Source of the DNA: Jacaranda mimosifolia | Taxonomy: Eukaryota; Streptophyta; Magnoliopsida; Lamiales; Bignoniaceae | DNA: 64,000 nt | Direction of reading: 5' to 3' | Assembly: GCA_018894105.1 (NCBI GenBank) | Contig: CM032121.1 | Span: 32,096,230 to 32,160,229, forward strand | Shown: piece by piece, positions 24,005 through 35,535 of the stretch | Layout: every line of letters begins with the position of its first letter | Numbering within the stretch: the first letter of the stretch is position 1 | Notes under the pieces: generated by a model | Told to the model about the DNA's origin: nothing | Seen by the model: only the letters and a program-made list of their open reading frames with translations | The model's database searches: none | Position numbers and translations under genes: made by a program

Positions 24005-25145
24005 CATATGTGTTTTATACTTGATTTCTGGACACATGTACTTCATCATGGAAAATATGTACTTAATTTCCAGTGAAAATATACTAGCAGTTGCATGTAC
24101 AGATTGTCCAAGATATCAGTGCTTTTGTACTTCAATAAGAGAGATTTATACTTGATTTCGGGACATATGTACTCCATCATGGCAAATATGTATTTGATTT
24201 CCAATGAAAGGGTGGGACACGTGTACTTCCTCATGGAAAATATGTACTTGATTTCCAATGAAACTGTACTAGCAGTTCCATGTACAGATTATCCGAGATA
24301 TCAGTATTTTTGTACTTCAATAAAGGAGATATATAATTGATTTGGGGACATATGTACTTCATCATGGCAAATATGTACTTGATTTATAGTGAAAGTGTAT
24401 TAGCAGTTGCATATATAGATTGCTCGAGATATCAGTACTTTTGTAGTTCAATAACTAATAGTTCCATACATAGATTGTTTGAGATATCAGTGCTTTTGTA
24501 CTTTAATAAGGAAAATTTATACTTGATTTCGAGACATATGTACTTCATCATGGCAAGTATGTACTTGATTTCTAGTGAAAATGTACTAGCAGTTCCATGT
24601 ATAGATTGTCCAAGATATCAGTGCTTTTGTATTTCAATAAGGGGTATTTATACTTGATTTTGGGACATATGTACTTCATAATGCAAATATGTACTTGATT
24701 TTCGGTGAACGTGTACTAGCAGTTCCATGTACAGATTGTTCGAGATATAAATGCTTTTGTACTTCAATAAGAGATATTTATACTTGATTTTGGGGCATAT
24801 GTACTTCATCATGGCAAATATATATTTGATTTCTAGTGAAAATGCACTAGCAGTTCCATAATCGATGTTTGTTATCAGTACTTTTATACTTCAACAAGGG
24901 AGACTTATACTTGCTTTCAAGATATATGTACTTTATCATGGAAAATATGTACTTGATTTCCAGTGAAAATGTACTAGCAATTGGAGATATCAGTGCTTTT
25001 GTATTTCAATAAGATAGACTTATACTTGATTTTGGGATATATATATATATATATATGTACTTCATCATGGCAAATATGTACTTGATTTCTTGATTTCAAG
25101 ACATATGTACTTCATTGTAGCAATTATGTACTTAATTTCTTTATT
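24005..25145. repeat. Tandem array, about 128-bp unit, about 7 copies
   Basis: Units contain TATGTACTTGATTTCCAGTG, GTACTAGCAGTTCCATGTAC and GAGATATCAGTGCTTTTGTA; successive copies lie near 24084, 24268, 24399, 24592, 24718 and 24848, two of them longer by about 60 bp. A (TA)n run is at 25037-25057. ORFs here merely follow the period. The last unit and the sequence to 25286 occur again at 28690-28920. Confidence 0.85.
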
Positions 25146-25286
25146 TTGTACTAATAATAATGAACTTAAGTTTCTTTCCGTGTTTTTGCTTTTATTTCTT
25201 GGTAATTAACAACGAAAACTCTAAAAAAGTGTATAACATTTAATATGGTATGAATACAATAATGTTAAAGTATTTAAGTGATAACT

Positions 25287-28200
25287 TGTAGCACCCCACT
25301 TGGGATATAACCCCTAAGCCAGAATGCCACTCAGTTCAATCCTACAGCGTGCAATATAACATTCGATAGGCCCATAAAAGGTTTCCAAAATTCTCCAATA
25401 ACCACAATGATCACAACTCACGGCATGCTTTAAACTTAATACTTAAACTTAATACAATAACATCAGAGTGCGGAAGTCATACTAATAACCCATCGTCATT
25501 CAAAACGAATACCGACACAAGAAAGATCATTCATACATGCCAAAAGTTTCATGTTCGTCTTGACATATCACAACATTTCCAATACCCATAAATATATAAG
25601 GTAATTACACATGTGAATATACATTAATGCAACTCTATTACATATATCCAGGTAACATCTGTCATCAGATCGAGCCTTCTATATCAATCTGTCAGTAAGG
25701 AAATAATGGCTCAAGGGTGAGTCATCAAGACTCAATGAGGAATAAGGCAAGGTAAAAGTTGGCTATCAGAATCAATAATAACAATAAGGCTCGGTAACAC
25801 ATAACTACAGAAACTCAATACCAAGTTAAAATAAAGAGAGCACATTTTTAAACAATTAATATTTGCTAGGTTGGGATGCTGTAACCGTCAGCTCAAAAGG
25901 CCCGAGATCATCTCAACTCAGGAGGTTTAGAGCCTCTCAACCGATCACAGTTTGGGAGGGAATACTGATAGCTCAATTGGCTTGGCTTCAGCCAGATCCA
26001 GACGGGAACTCACTCTAGCCTTATTCTCCACAAGCCAAATACAATCAAAAGTGCAAGCCCAACAGACTATGCATATCAACTAAAACATGAGTATGCAAGT
26101 CAGATTATCCTTATGTCTCCATATCAATACAATCGTTTAACAATAACAATCTAATAATCACAATGGCACAAGCATCAGCTCAGCAATAACAATAGCACAA
26201 GCATGACAGTTTGGCAACAACAATGGCACAAGCACGACGGCTTGGTAATAACAATAGCACAAGCATGACAGCTTGGCAAGGCTCCCGGCCCAACAATTCT
26301 CTTATATCATTTTTAAAACAAACTTTCCAATTATCAATTTGCCAACATGGTAGAATAACTGAACAATTATGTCGACACCGCAACTCTACGATACACTGAT
26401 CAATCAAGGAAATCAATACGATATTTGACAATTAACAACACCAATTTAATAAGAACGATAAAATAGTACTGTGAAAGTTCATGGTGCCAGAACGGTTTCA
26501 AAGAAAACACCGACCACTCAGCCATACAGTTCAGTTTTAAAAAATAAAGTCAATTTTCACAAAGCTTCACAGAAGATGATCTAGACAGTCATTTTCAATA
26601 AAACAGATCAAATACCAATCAATTTCAAATCAAGAGAACTTCATAGGGTTTGAAAATCAATAACGAAAAAATGACAGATATCAAATCAGCAGAACCTAAC
26701 GGGGTTCAACGATGACTATAGAATAAGCTCAAACAATAAAGAACCAATCAGTAGATCCCTCATCGGGGTAACAATCAACAATCATTCACAAAATAAGGTA
26801 ATCGAATCAATACCAACCCTTATAGTAGTTTATCAAAGAATCGATAGGTACAAGAGTTGCTAGATTGGCGGATCCTCACCTTATCAACCTCGGCAAGAAA
26901 TCAGAACCTATTGGTCTCCATTGCCTAAATCCTCATCACCTATTAAAAGAATAATTTATCAATTAAAATCTCGTTCAATCCTGAATATCTCTATCAATCA
27001 TATTTATATATATTAATAACAGTCCAATTCAATAGCCCTCGATTAACATAATGATTAGGGTTCTTCTTTAGCATCATCGCCGCATGATATACTATCCGTA
27101 TTAGTTATATCAAATATGTACGGATTTCAACCTATATTGTCAAAATAATACAATTGAGTCCTTAGCTTACCAATTTAACCTTATAGCAAATATTAGGTTG
27201 ATAATAACAATCCAAGTTTTTATAAAATCCCAAGTTTTGTCACTTAAGTCGCAGTAATAAGAAATTAAGGTTTTCTATATTTAATAAGCTATCTAACCTA
27301 TAGTTCACATGAAATAATACCGTTCCAGATTCTATAAACTTAATTATTGTGCATGATCGTTCCATTTTTATGCATGGTTGTTCTAATCGATCATTTCCTT
27401 CATCATCTTTCGAAATACAAGCTTTGAATGAAGAATACATGTATACAAATACATACAACAAGCTTAATCCTAAATATGAACATTTACCCAAATTTTGAAT
27501 TATCGGCAAAGAGAATCGATGATAATCCCGCATGCATGTAACCGTCTCGACGAGATGAACAAACTGCCCTTTCACCACCACCCCACCGTCGCCGTCGCCG
27601 GAAAATTCCAAAACCACCACCAACAGCTGCTCCTCAGCTCCAGGAATCCAATGCTCCAATCAATTTCTCATTCTGATGCTGAGAAGATCCTCAATTCATC
27701 GAAAAACTGCAAACCCGCCACCAATACCGCCGTGCGATTTTCTTCCAATTTCTCCATCCACAGTGGTCCATTTTGGACGCTCAAGCTACCGTTGTGATCC
27801 TTGAGCTGAGGGCTACAAAACCTACTACTCACAACCAAAGTTCAGTCGCTGGAGATGAGAAACCCAACAACCACCACCATAGCTGGAACTTTGAGCTCAA
27901 TTTCTAGCCGGTACACTGGAAGGTTTGGGGAGAAATTGGTATATCCGGGTTCTACATGAGGAAAAGAAGAAAATGATACCAAATTTGCTAAAGTTTGGTT
28001 GCTGGTGAGACGTGGCCGGTAAGAGGGGGGTTACGGTGGTGTTCGGAGAAGAAAATGAAAAAGAAAGGTGAAATTATTTTTTTTATAAAATTCAAATTTT
28101 GGTAATTGGAAATTGGCCTCCAAACTTATAAACCAGCTTCCAATTAAGTCCTCTCAAGTTTTGAGTGTCTTCATTTCAGTCCCAAGGCTATTTATTGCCT

Positions 28201-28422
28201 CACATTGACTCCTTTAACCAATAATAATCCCACTTTAACCCACAAAACTCTCAAATATTGGTCAATCAAATTTTCCTCAATTTTCAAATCAACCCCAAAA
28301 CTTCTAAAATTATTACAATAAAGTCCCTTTATTTATTTTTGAGCCCTAAAATCCAATCAACTAATACCTTGATTTTCTAAATCCTTATTTTCCAAAAACT
28401 ACCGAATGTTAGGGGTGTTACA
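25287..28422 (-). repeat. Solo LTR (3.14 kb) inside the MULE
   Basis: It starts TGTAGCACCCC and ends GGGGTGTTACA, flanked by TAACT and TAACC (4 of 5 match). The uninterrupted sister copy of the target sits at 28895-28940 (AAGTATTTAAGTAATAAACA), so the insertion site is clear. No internal region, primer site or polypurine tract adjoins. It carries a 32-bp repeat at about 26160-26290 (GCACAAGCATGACAG word) and a GC-rich block at about 27540-27800. Its ORFs at 27240-27659 and 27495-27797 overlap on opposite strands in that block and are not supported as genes. Confidence 0.88.
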
Positions 28423-29099
28423 TAACCACTAGTGTTTAGCGAATTAAGTTATCATTCGGAGTAGTGTAAAGTATACTTATGCATTCAAAGTTGTAAATAC
28501 ATGAGCATTTGATGATTATATCCATCCCATCACCCGTACAAATATGTACTTGAACCTCACTACAATAATTATAGACTAATTATTCAATTGAACAAAGTGT
28601 ACTTCAATATAACCCTATATATACTTTGTTTGTTCTGTATATGTACTTTATTTAATTGAAAATATACTACCAGAGCATGAATAAATGCGTGAGATAGTAC
28701 TTCACTAAGGAAGATTTATATTTGATTTTGGGACAGACGTACTTCTTTGTGGCAATTATGTACTTGATTTCTTGATTTTGTACTAATAATGTTGAACTTG
28801 AGTTTTGTTCCATGTTTTTGGCTTTTATTTCTTGGCGATTAACAACCAAAACTCTAAAAGTGTGTGTAATATTTAGTATGGTTTGAATACAATAATGTTA
28901 AAGTATTTAAGTAATAAACATTAGTGTTCAACGAATTATGTTATCATTTGTAGTAGTGTAAAATATACTTATGCATTCAAAGTTGTAAACACATGAGCAT
29001 TTGACCATCATATCCATCCTATCACCATACTAATATGTACTTCACTTTGTTCTATAATCTCAAAATATTGTACTTGAACCTCACTACATTTATTATAGA
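28423..29099. repeat. Duplicated MULE interior, sister of 24990-25286/28423-28660
   Basis: About 28690-29099 repeats, with divergence, the DNA that lies on both sides of the solo LTR. Shared words include GTGTAAAGTATACTTATGCA (near 28465, variant near 28957), TTTTATTTCTTGG and ACAATAATGTTAAAGTATTT. No gene is present. Confidence 0.8.
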
Positions 29100-31185
29100 T
29101 TAATTATTCAATTGCACAGAATCTACTTTAACATAACACCATTCAATTGCCATCATCTCTAATTTCGCATTTTTTTCCTTCAATAATTGAATTTCTTCAT
29201 CTTTCATTGTAATAATTTCTTCAAATGCAGTATGATCACAAATATATACTTTAATAACAGCAGTAGTGGCAACCTTTGTATTCTTGATCAAAACTACCAA
29301 TTCTAACTCCTCTTGAGCAGGGTTGAGGGCTACAATCTATTACAATAAAAATAATTATCAAATTCAAATTATTATCAAAGAAAAAAATAATAATAAATTA
29401 TTACCATATCTCTTGTAATTTGTTTCAATTTATTCTCGGCCTCCTTCACATTATTTGGGAGTTTTCTATCATTCCACAGGTAAAACCATGGAAAATTAAA
29501 TAAGCTTTTTGGTGAATCCAACGATGGGATGCGTTCGTAAGCCCATGTCTATCATTCATAAATAGAAAAATTATACTCACTTAAATGTAAATATAATCAA
29601 TGTTATTAGTAAAATAAAAATCACTTACCATCAAACCAACTCTGCACCCATCAAGGTACTTCATCTTGCTATTTTCTCCATCTACTCATCTTACATGGTT
29701 CCTCATATCTTCGACAAGAAAATTCTATGTGGCTATACTCAATGCATACAAACCAACTCTTGACAAATCATCCAAGTATGACAGTAGAAATCGTGGAGTC
29801 TAATAATTAGAAGTTGGAAATAGAAAATAACTAAAAACTAAAAGTATATACAACCTACAAAAATCATTTAAGTCCTCCTCACTATCCTTATACACATACT
29901 CTTCAAACGTTTTTGCTATTTCAACTCTTGTTATATTCTTCAACTTTTTGGAAAAAAGACTGTCCATAGTTAAAGACTTCATCGTCAAACTTATATCAAC
30001 TGATTGCCCCACATGTGGCAACCCTAAAACCATAGAAAATTCAGCTGCAGAAAATGGAACTTCAACCCCCTCCGCAAAGATAAATGACAATTTTTTTGCG
30101 TCAAACCTCCAAGTATAGCTTCAAGCCGAATGAAGCTAGAATTTGAATTAGGCATATATATGTATATATAAAATGGAGTCTTCTTCAATGCATCAAAATA
30201 TTTTGACCCCATCTTAGATTTCACATTCTCCAATGTAGTCTGAAAATATTGAGGGAGCAACAAGTGCAGACCTCATTATGTCTTGCCATTACTGTAATCA
30301 AATATTGAAAAATTAGTATAGACTATTACTTATAATAATATATACTGAAAGGTTGAATGTTTTGTGCTATAATTGCTTGTAAAATGTACTTTATATAAGT
30401 AGATTATATGCTATTACTTATAGTAATGTGTACTGAAATGTTGAATGTTTTGTACTACAATTACTTGTAAAATGTACTTGTTATAAACAGATTATATACT
30501 ACCACTTATAGGAATATGTACTAAAAGGTTGAATATTTTGTACTATAATTTCTTGTAAAATGTATTTTACATAAACAGATTATATACTCCCACTTCTAGT
30601 AATGTGTACTAAAAGGTTGAATGTTTTGTACTACAATTGCTTGTAAAATGTATTTGTTATAAATAGATTATATACTCTCACTTACAGTAATGTGTACTGA
30701 AAGATTAAATATTTTGTACTACAATTACTTGTAAAATGTATTTTACATAAATATATTATATACTACCACTTATAGTAATGTGTACTGAAAAGTTGAATAT
30801 TTTATACTACAATTTCTTGTAAAATGTACTTTACATAAACAAATTATATACTACCACTTTAAAATAATTTCACTATATAATTTTAGGTATAAGAAATATA
30901 AACCCCAAAAAAGTGAAGTATAACTTTCATGTCTTTCAGGTATAAATCACAGATTTTCAAGTATTACAAAAAAAATCATATATATAATAAGTGGGTTCAA
31001 GTTTTTAACACCTAAAAAAAAAATATCAAAGAAAGAAAGTGAGAAAATCTCTTGCAAAACTAAAAAATCACTGACCTTTGAAAGAAAGAAAAATCCAGGA
31101 AATGAGAAGCAGAAAACATACCTTTGTGTCCTTTGTTCTCTTGTTTCTGTTCTTCACTCCTTGTTGGCGCTCTTGGTCGTCCCAT
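29100..31185 (-). pseudogene. MULE-borne ULP-associated gene (DUF1985-like), broken
   Basis: Four exons can be traced. Exon 1 (31185-31122) starts MGRPRAPTRSEEQKQENKGH with donor AAAG|GTATGT. Exon 2 (30291-29629) has acceptor TTGATTACAG and encodes WRFDAKKLSFIFAEGVEVPF, FSMVLGLPHVG, RLYILLVFSYFLFP and YLDDLSRVGLYAL. Exon 3 (29548-29405) reads TWAYERIPSLDSPKSLFNFP. Exon 4 (29336-29100) ends in a short coiled coil (KDEEIQLLKEKNAKLEMM) and a stop. Exon 2-3 and 3-4 phases fit. The layout resembles the N-terminal region of plant proteins that carry a C48 protease domain and travel in some MULEs; no C48 box is visible here. Three in-frame stops and two frameshifts in exon 2 kill it. Function of the family is unknown to me. 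Confidence 0.65.
30335..30862. repeat. 88-bp tandem array, 6 copies, in intron 1
   Basis: AATGTGTACTGAAA-type words begin at 30335, 30423, 30511, 30599, 30687 and 30775, a constant 88-bp step. The array lies inside the first intron (30292-31121) of the minus-strand gene. Confidence 0.95.
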
Positions 31186-31559
31186 CTTCACAGAGTTGTA
31201 GAGAAGTTGATTTTTTTTTTCTTGTCACGTCGATTTCTTTTTTGTTCTCTCATCTCTTCACGCTCTTTTGTTTGGCAGAGAAGGGATCATTTTTCACGCC
31301 TTTTTGTTTGGCAGAGGAGAAGCCGCTTTTCCAAAAAAAAAAAAAAGCGTGTTCTATGAAAAAAAAATTGTCAATTGTTTGAATGGGGAAAAAAACCGCC
31401 CATTTGTTGGTTTTTTGTTGTTTTGCCTAGGTACAAGAGCAATTAAGTGTTTCTCAAAGATATGGGGAGTGTTTCCTAAAGTTTGTAAAAAAGTAGATAG
31501 TTTAGCGTTTAAAAAAACAAGTAGGGAATATACTGTAAAATGAAAGTAGGGATAGGTAT

Positions 31560-31910
31560 TTTATCTTAATTAACCAATAAAAATATGTAAATATTTATAT
31601 ATATATACACACACATGCACGTATATATAATATAATATTAGATATAATATATATGATATATACACACACACCCCACCCCCCACCAGCCAAATTTGGCCTA
31701 GCCAGATCTGGCCATGGGCGGGCGCTGCATATATATGATATATACATATATACACCCCCACACCCTACTAGCCAAATAGCAGCAACCGCCATGGTGCTGC
31801 TGTTGCCAGCACCGTGGCCCGGCTGCCTGGCCATGGTAGGAGGAAGAAAAAGGTTGGCGGGGTTGCCCAGAGGGTGTGGGGAGAATGTGGGTGGGAATAT
31901 TTTTTAATTA
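31560..31910. other. GC-rich island flanked by TA/CA microsatellites
   Basis: After a TATATA/CACACA run (31600-31675) about 230 bp are strongly G+C-rich, with ATCTGGCCATGGGCGGGCGC and GGCCCGGCTGCCTGGCCATG words, in a very AT-rich setting. Short frames on both strands are open but none is recognisable. It could be a captured host fragment. Confidence 0.5.
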
Positions 31911-32518
31911 TCTTTTTTTAACTTATAAATAATTCGGTTAATCTATATTTAATTTATTTATTTATTTATTCCTAATTAATATTATTTTTAATATTTTATT
32001 TATTGTGTTTTAATTAATTAATAAATTTAACTAAGTTTCATTAATTATTTTAGATATATTTATTATTTGAATAAATATTTTAATTATTTTAAATATCTTT
32101 ATTTAGATATGATTATTGTTTTAATAAATAATTTACAATTAAATTTAAAAATTTATGTTCTTTAATTAATAAATTATTTAGTTAAAAATAATATATTTAA
32201 TTTTTTTACTTTTTTATTCTTAATTAATATAATTTTTAATTTTTATTTATTGTTCTTAATTAATTAATAAATTTACCTAAAATTTATTAATTATTTTAGA
32301 TATATTTATTATTTGAATAAATGATTTAATTATTTTAAATATGATTTCTATTTTAATAAATAAGTGAATTTAATTTAACAAAATTATTTTTGATATGCTT
32401 ATTAGTTTAATATTGTTTAATATGTAGCTCAACTAATAAATAAATTTATTACTTAATTTATTAGATAAATTTAATTACATAAATAAATTATTTTAGATAT
32501 TTATAATATTTAACATAA
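31911..32518. repeat. AT-rich block with about 245-bp tandem duplication
   Basis: TTAATTAATTAATAAATTTA and TTAGATATATTTATTATTTG occur in the same order near 32012-32065 and 32257-32310. No gene is present. Confidence 0.7.
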
Positions 32519-32718
32519 GTCAAAACTTTAAGATATCATAATACACAGAGGGGCATTTTGGACTTTAGCCATCAAACTAATTTTCGGCATTTTTTTATTT
32601 TCTTAATTGTTTTGCTGTTAGGGACATTTTGAATTTTTCTCAAATACCATTTACATTACAACAAGATTTGTCATTTTAGAGGAAGTTTTGTAATTTTTGA
32701 AAAAATATGATATTTTTC

Positions 32719-32759
32719 ATAATTACGCCAAACCTTAGGGTGGTTGCCATAATTTTCCC
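32719..32759 (-). repeat. MULE right terminal inverted repeat (interrupted)
   Basis: On the minus strand it reads GGGAAAATTATGGCAACCAC and then AGGTTTGGCGTAATT, matching the left end. The CACTA element begins at 32759. The last C of the MULE and its target duplication reappear at 37145-37154. Confidence 0.85.
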
Positions 32760-33619
32760 ACTACATAAAAAGGGGTATTAGTGACCGCAAAATCGATCAC
32801 TAAATATACAAAAATCAATTACTAACAGGTTTAGTGATCGATTGAGTGATCAATCGGATTGGTCGCTAAAATCCTCGTCACTAATTTGTGCCAGTCACTA
32901 ATTCAGTGATCGACTTGTGACCGCTATTTAAAAAATTTTGAAAAATTTTGTGTATGTTACAAGGTGGCATATTTTGGTCACTAATTTTAATGGGTCAAAA
33001 ATATTTATATTGCACTTTGCATTCTCTTGTATTCGAATTTTGAACTCAAGACCTTTGTTTTGTTAAATGATTAACTAGCCACTACACCATATGCATTTTC
33101 ATGCATTTGTCTTGACAATATAATATATATATAATATTTACAAATCAAAAATTAATTATAATATTCTTATGTATAAATTACTATTTGTTTGTATTTTAAA
33201 ATTTAACAAAAATAGCAATTATCCATTTAATATTTGTGTAATATTTCTTCAATATAATAATGTACAATATTTATTATTTATAACTATTACTTTTAAATTT
33301 TAGTTATATTTTATCATAATATATTATAAACACATTAAAAAATAGTATATGCATACTAATTTGTATAGCAATAAATAGTTTACACATATATATGATAATA
33401 TGTATATATGCTAATAAATACAAATTAATATATAATATTATTAATTATATTATAAGTATTTATTTACTCATAATACATGTATATAATATATATATTATTG
33501 ACATGTATATATTAATTAATTCTGTTTTTTTTTCTTTGTATAAGATTATTATTTTTGTTTATTTCTTTGTGTATCTATATATATATATATTAATAAATTA
33601 ATGTCAATTATATGGATAT

Positions 33620-34437
33620 TGATATGGGGAAGTAAGACGAGCCTAGCAAGCCCAATAGAACCAGCCTAGATCCAAGAATACATTGGGTCAATTGACCAAT
33701 AAAGGCTATCACTCTTCCTTCAATCGACTAGGCTATGGTCGAAAGGCCTGTTGTTGGAGAGTCATCTCAACCCGATGAAGTCATGCATTCGACCAAAGTG
33801 GGCGGAGAGACCCACGGCCAGGGAGACATCTCGACCAGAATAGGTTGACTCAAAGAAGTCATGCATTCGACCAGAATGTGCGGAGAGACTTCTAGACCAG
33901 AATAGGTCGACTTACATTACAAGAAGGTTTCTCTCGCTACCGATCATAGTCACATTAAATGCACTCAACCCCCATTCTGCCACATTAAATACACAGACAG
34001 ATGGCTTGCCTCAGCATTAAATGTGGAGATATCCACCGTATCCCAAAAGGATAGAGGGCGTGCCACTTAGAAGGAAGATTCCAGACAAGAAAAAGACTTA
34101 AAAACCCTCATGCAAGGACAAAGGTCCTCCCTGCAAGAGCAAGGGTACCATGGATATTTTGATCTCCCACTTGGGACTATAAATACCCCATTGCAACCGT
34201 GCTATGAGGTATGTTCACTATAACTTTGGCCCTCGCTTTACCACTCTAAATTCTGGTCGATTATACTAATTTGAGCGTCGGAGTACCTTAGCTGAAGGCC
34301 TCATTGGATAGCTTCACATGTGTTGCTTGGTTGCAGGACTTGACCCGCTCTCATCACCAGATTCATTTCCAACCAACTTCTTGGTCGACTTAAGTGCCTG
34401 GACCCAATTCTCCAGCTCTCAGACTTTAGCATCATCA
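33620..34437 (+). repeat. 5' LTR of the small element, 818 bp
   Basis: It contains GACTATAAATACCCC at about 34183 as a likely TATA box. A roughly 80-bp repeat (CATTCGACCA-GGGCGGAGAG) is present about twice; the 3' LTR has about four copies, which explains its extra 174 bp. Confidence 0.9.
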
Positions 34438-34719
34438 TTTGGTGTTGTCTGTGGGAACTAGAGTCTGTAACTTCAGAAATAGTAAACACGAGGTGAGTCG
34501 TTTCCGAAAGGGAGGAGGCTAAAAGGTCTCCAACTCCTCCCCCTCATCCCCAGTAAAAGCAGGATGTGGTTGGACCAAGTCCCTAGCCAGAGCAGGTGGT
34601 AACCTTGGCAATGCTGCAACTTATGTAGATAATAAATGATCAAATATCTACCCAACTTTCAACTCAGCTATCAACAGTGCTGCAGAAGCACAACAATCAA
34701 TCAAGTCAACCCCGTAGCT

Positions 34720-35452
34720 GCATGATCAAATTAGTTTTGAATCAGTTATTAAAGAATGATCAAGTTGACCCCGCAGTCGACCTTGTTACTAAAGAATGAT
34801 CAAGTCAACCCCGTAGTCGACCCCATTATTAAAGAACGATCTAGTCAACCCCGTAGTCATATGATCAAATTGGTTTGAATCAGCTATTAAAGAATAATCA
34901 AGTTAAGCCCGTAGTCAAATGATCAAATTAGTTTTAAAGAATGATCAAGTCGACCCTGTAGTCGCATGATCAAATTGGTTTGAATCAGCTATTAAAGAAT
35001 AATCAAGTTAAGCCCGTAGTCAAATGATCAAATTAGTTTTAAAGAATGATCAAGTCGACCCTGTAGTCGCATGATCAAATTGGTTTTGAATCAATTATTA
35101 AAGAATAATCAAGTTGACCCCGTTGTCACATGATCAAATTGATTTTGAATAAGTTATTAAGGAATGATCAAGTCGACCTCGTAGTCGCATGATCAAATTG
35201 ATTTTGATTTACTTATTAAGAATGATCGAGTCGACCACGTAATCGAATGATCAAATTGATTTTGAATCCATTACTCAAGAATGATCAAGTCAACCCAGTA
35301 GTCACATGATCAAATTGGTTTTGAATCAATTATTAAAGAATGACTAATTTGACCTCATTGTCGTCCCCATTATTAAAGAATGATAAAGTTGACTAGGTAG
35401 TCACATGATCAAATTGGTTTTGAATAAGTTATTAAAGAATGATCAAAATTTA
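34720..35452. repeat. About 59-bp tandem array filling the interior
   Basis: The unit AAGAATGATCAAGTCGACCC then GTAGTCGCATGATCAAATTG recurs about twelve times. Two 105-bp blocks, 34861-34965 and 34966-35070, are identical by eye, so expansion continued recently. Confidence 0.9.
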
Positions 35453-35535
35453 AGGTTCACAAAATGAAGAAAATCAGCTACTCCCTACTCCTTCTCATTG
35501 AGAGCTCAATTAGGACTCAAGTATGGAGGGACTCT

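Noticed and set aside
24046..24657. ORFs of 70-106 codons with repeated MYFIMANMYLI-like words
   Set aside because: Products of the 128-bp tandem array, not genes.
27240..27797. Overlapping ORFs of 139 and 100 codons on opposite strands
   Set aside because: They lie in the GC-rich block of a solo LTR; equivalent blocks in sister LTRs do not conserve the peptide.
31078..31543. Several plus-strand ORFs of 73-93 codons
   Set aside because: Antisense to exon 1 and the upstream region of the MULE gene; driven by T runs.
34720..35452. CRISPR-like look of regular repeats
   Set aside because: Units are head-to-tail without unique spacers, inside a plant LTR element.
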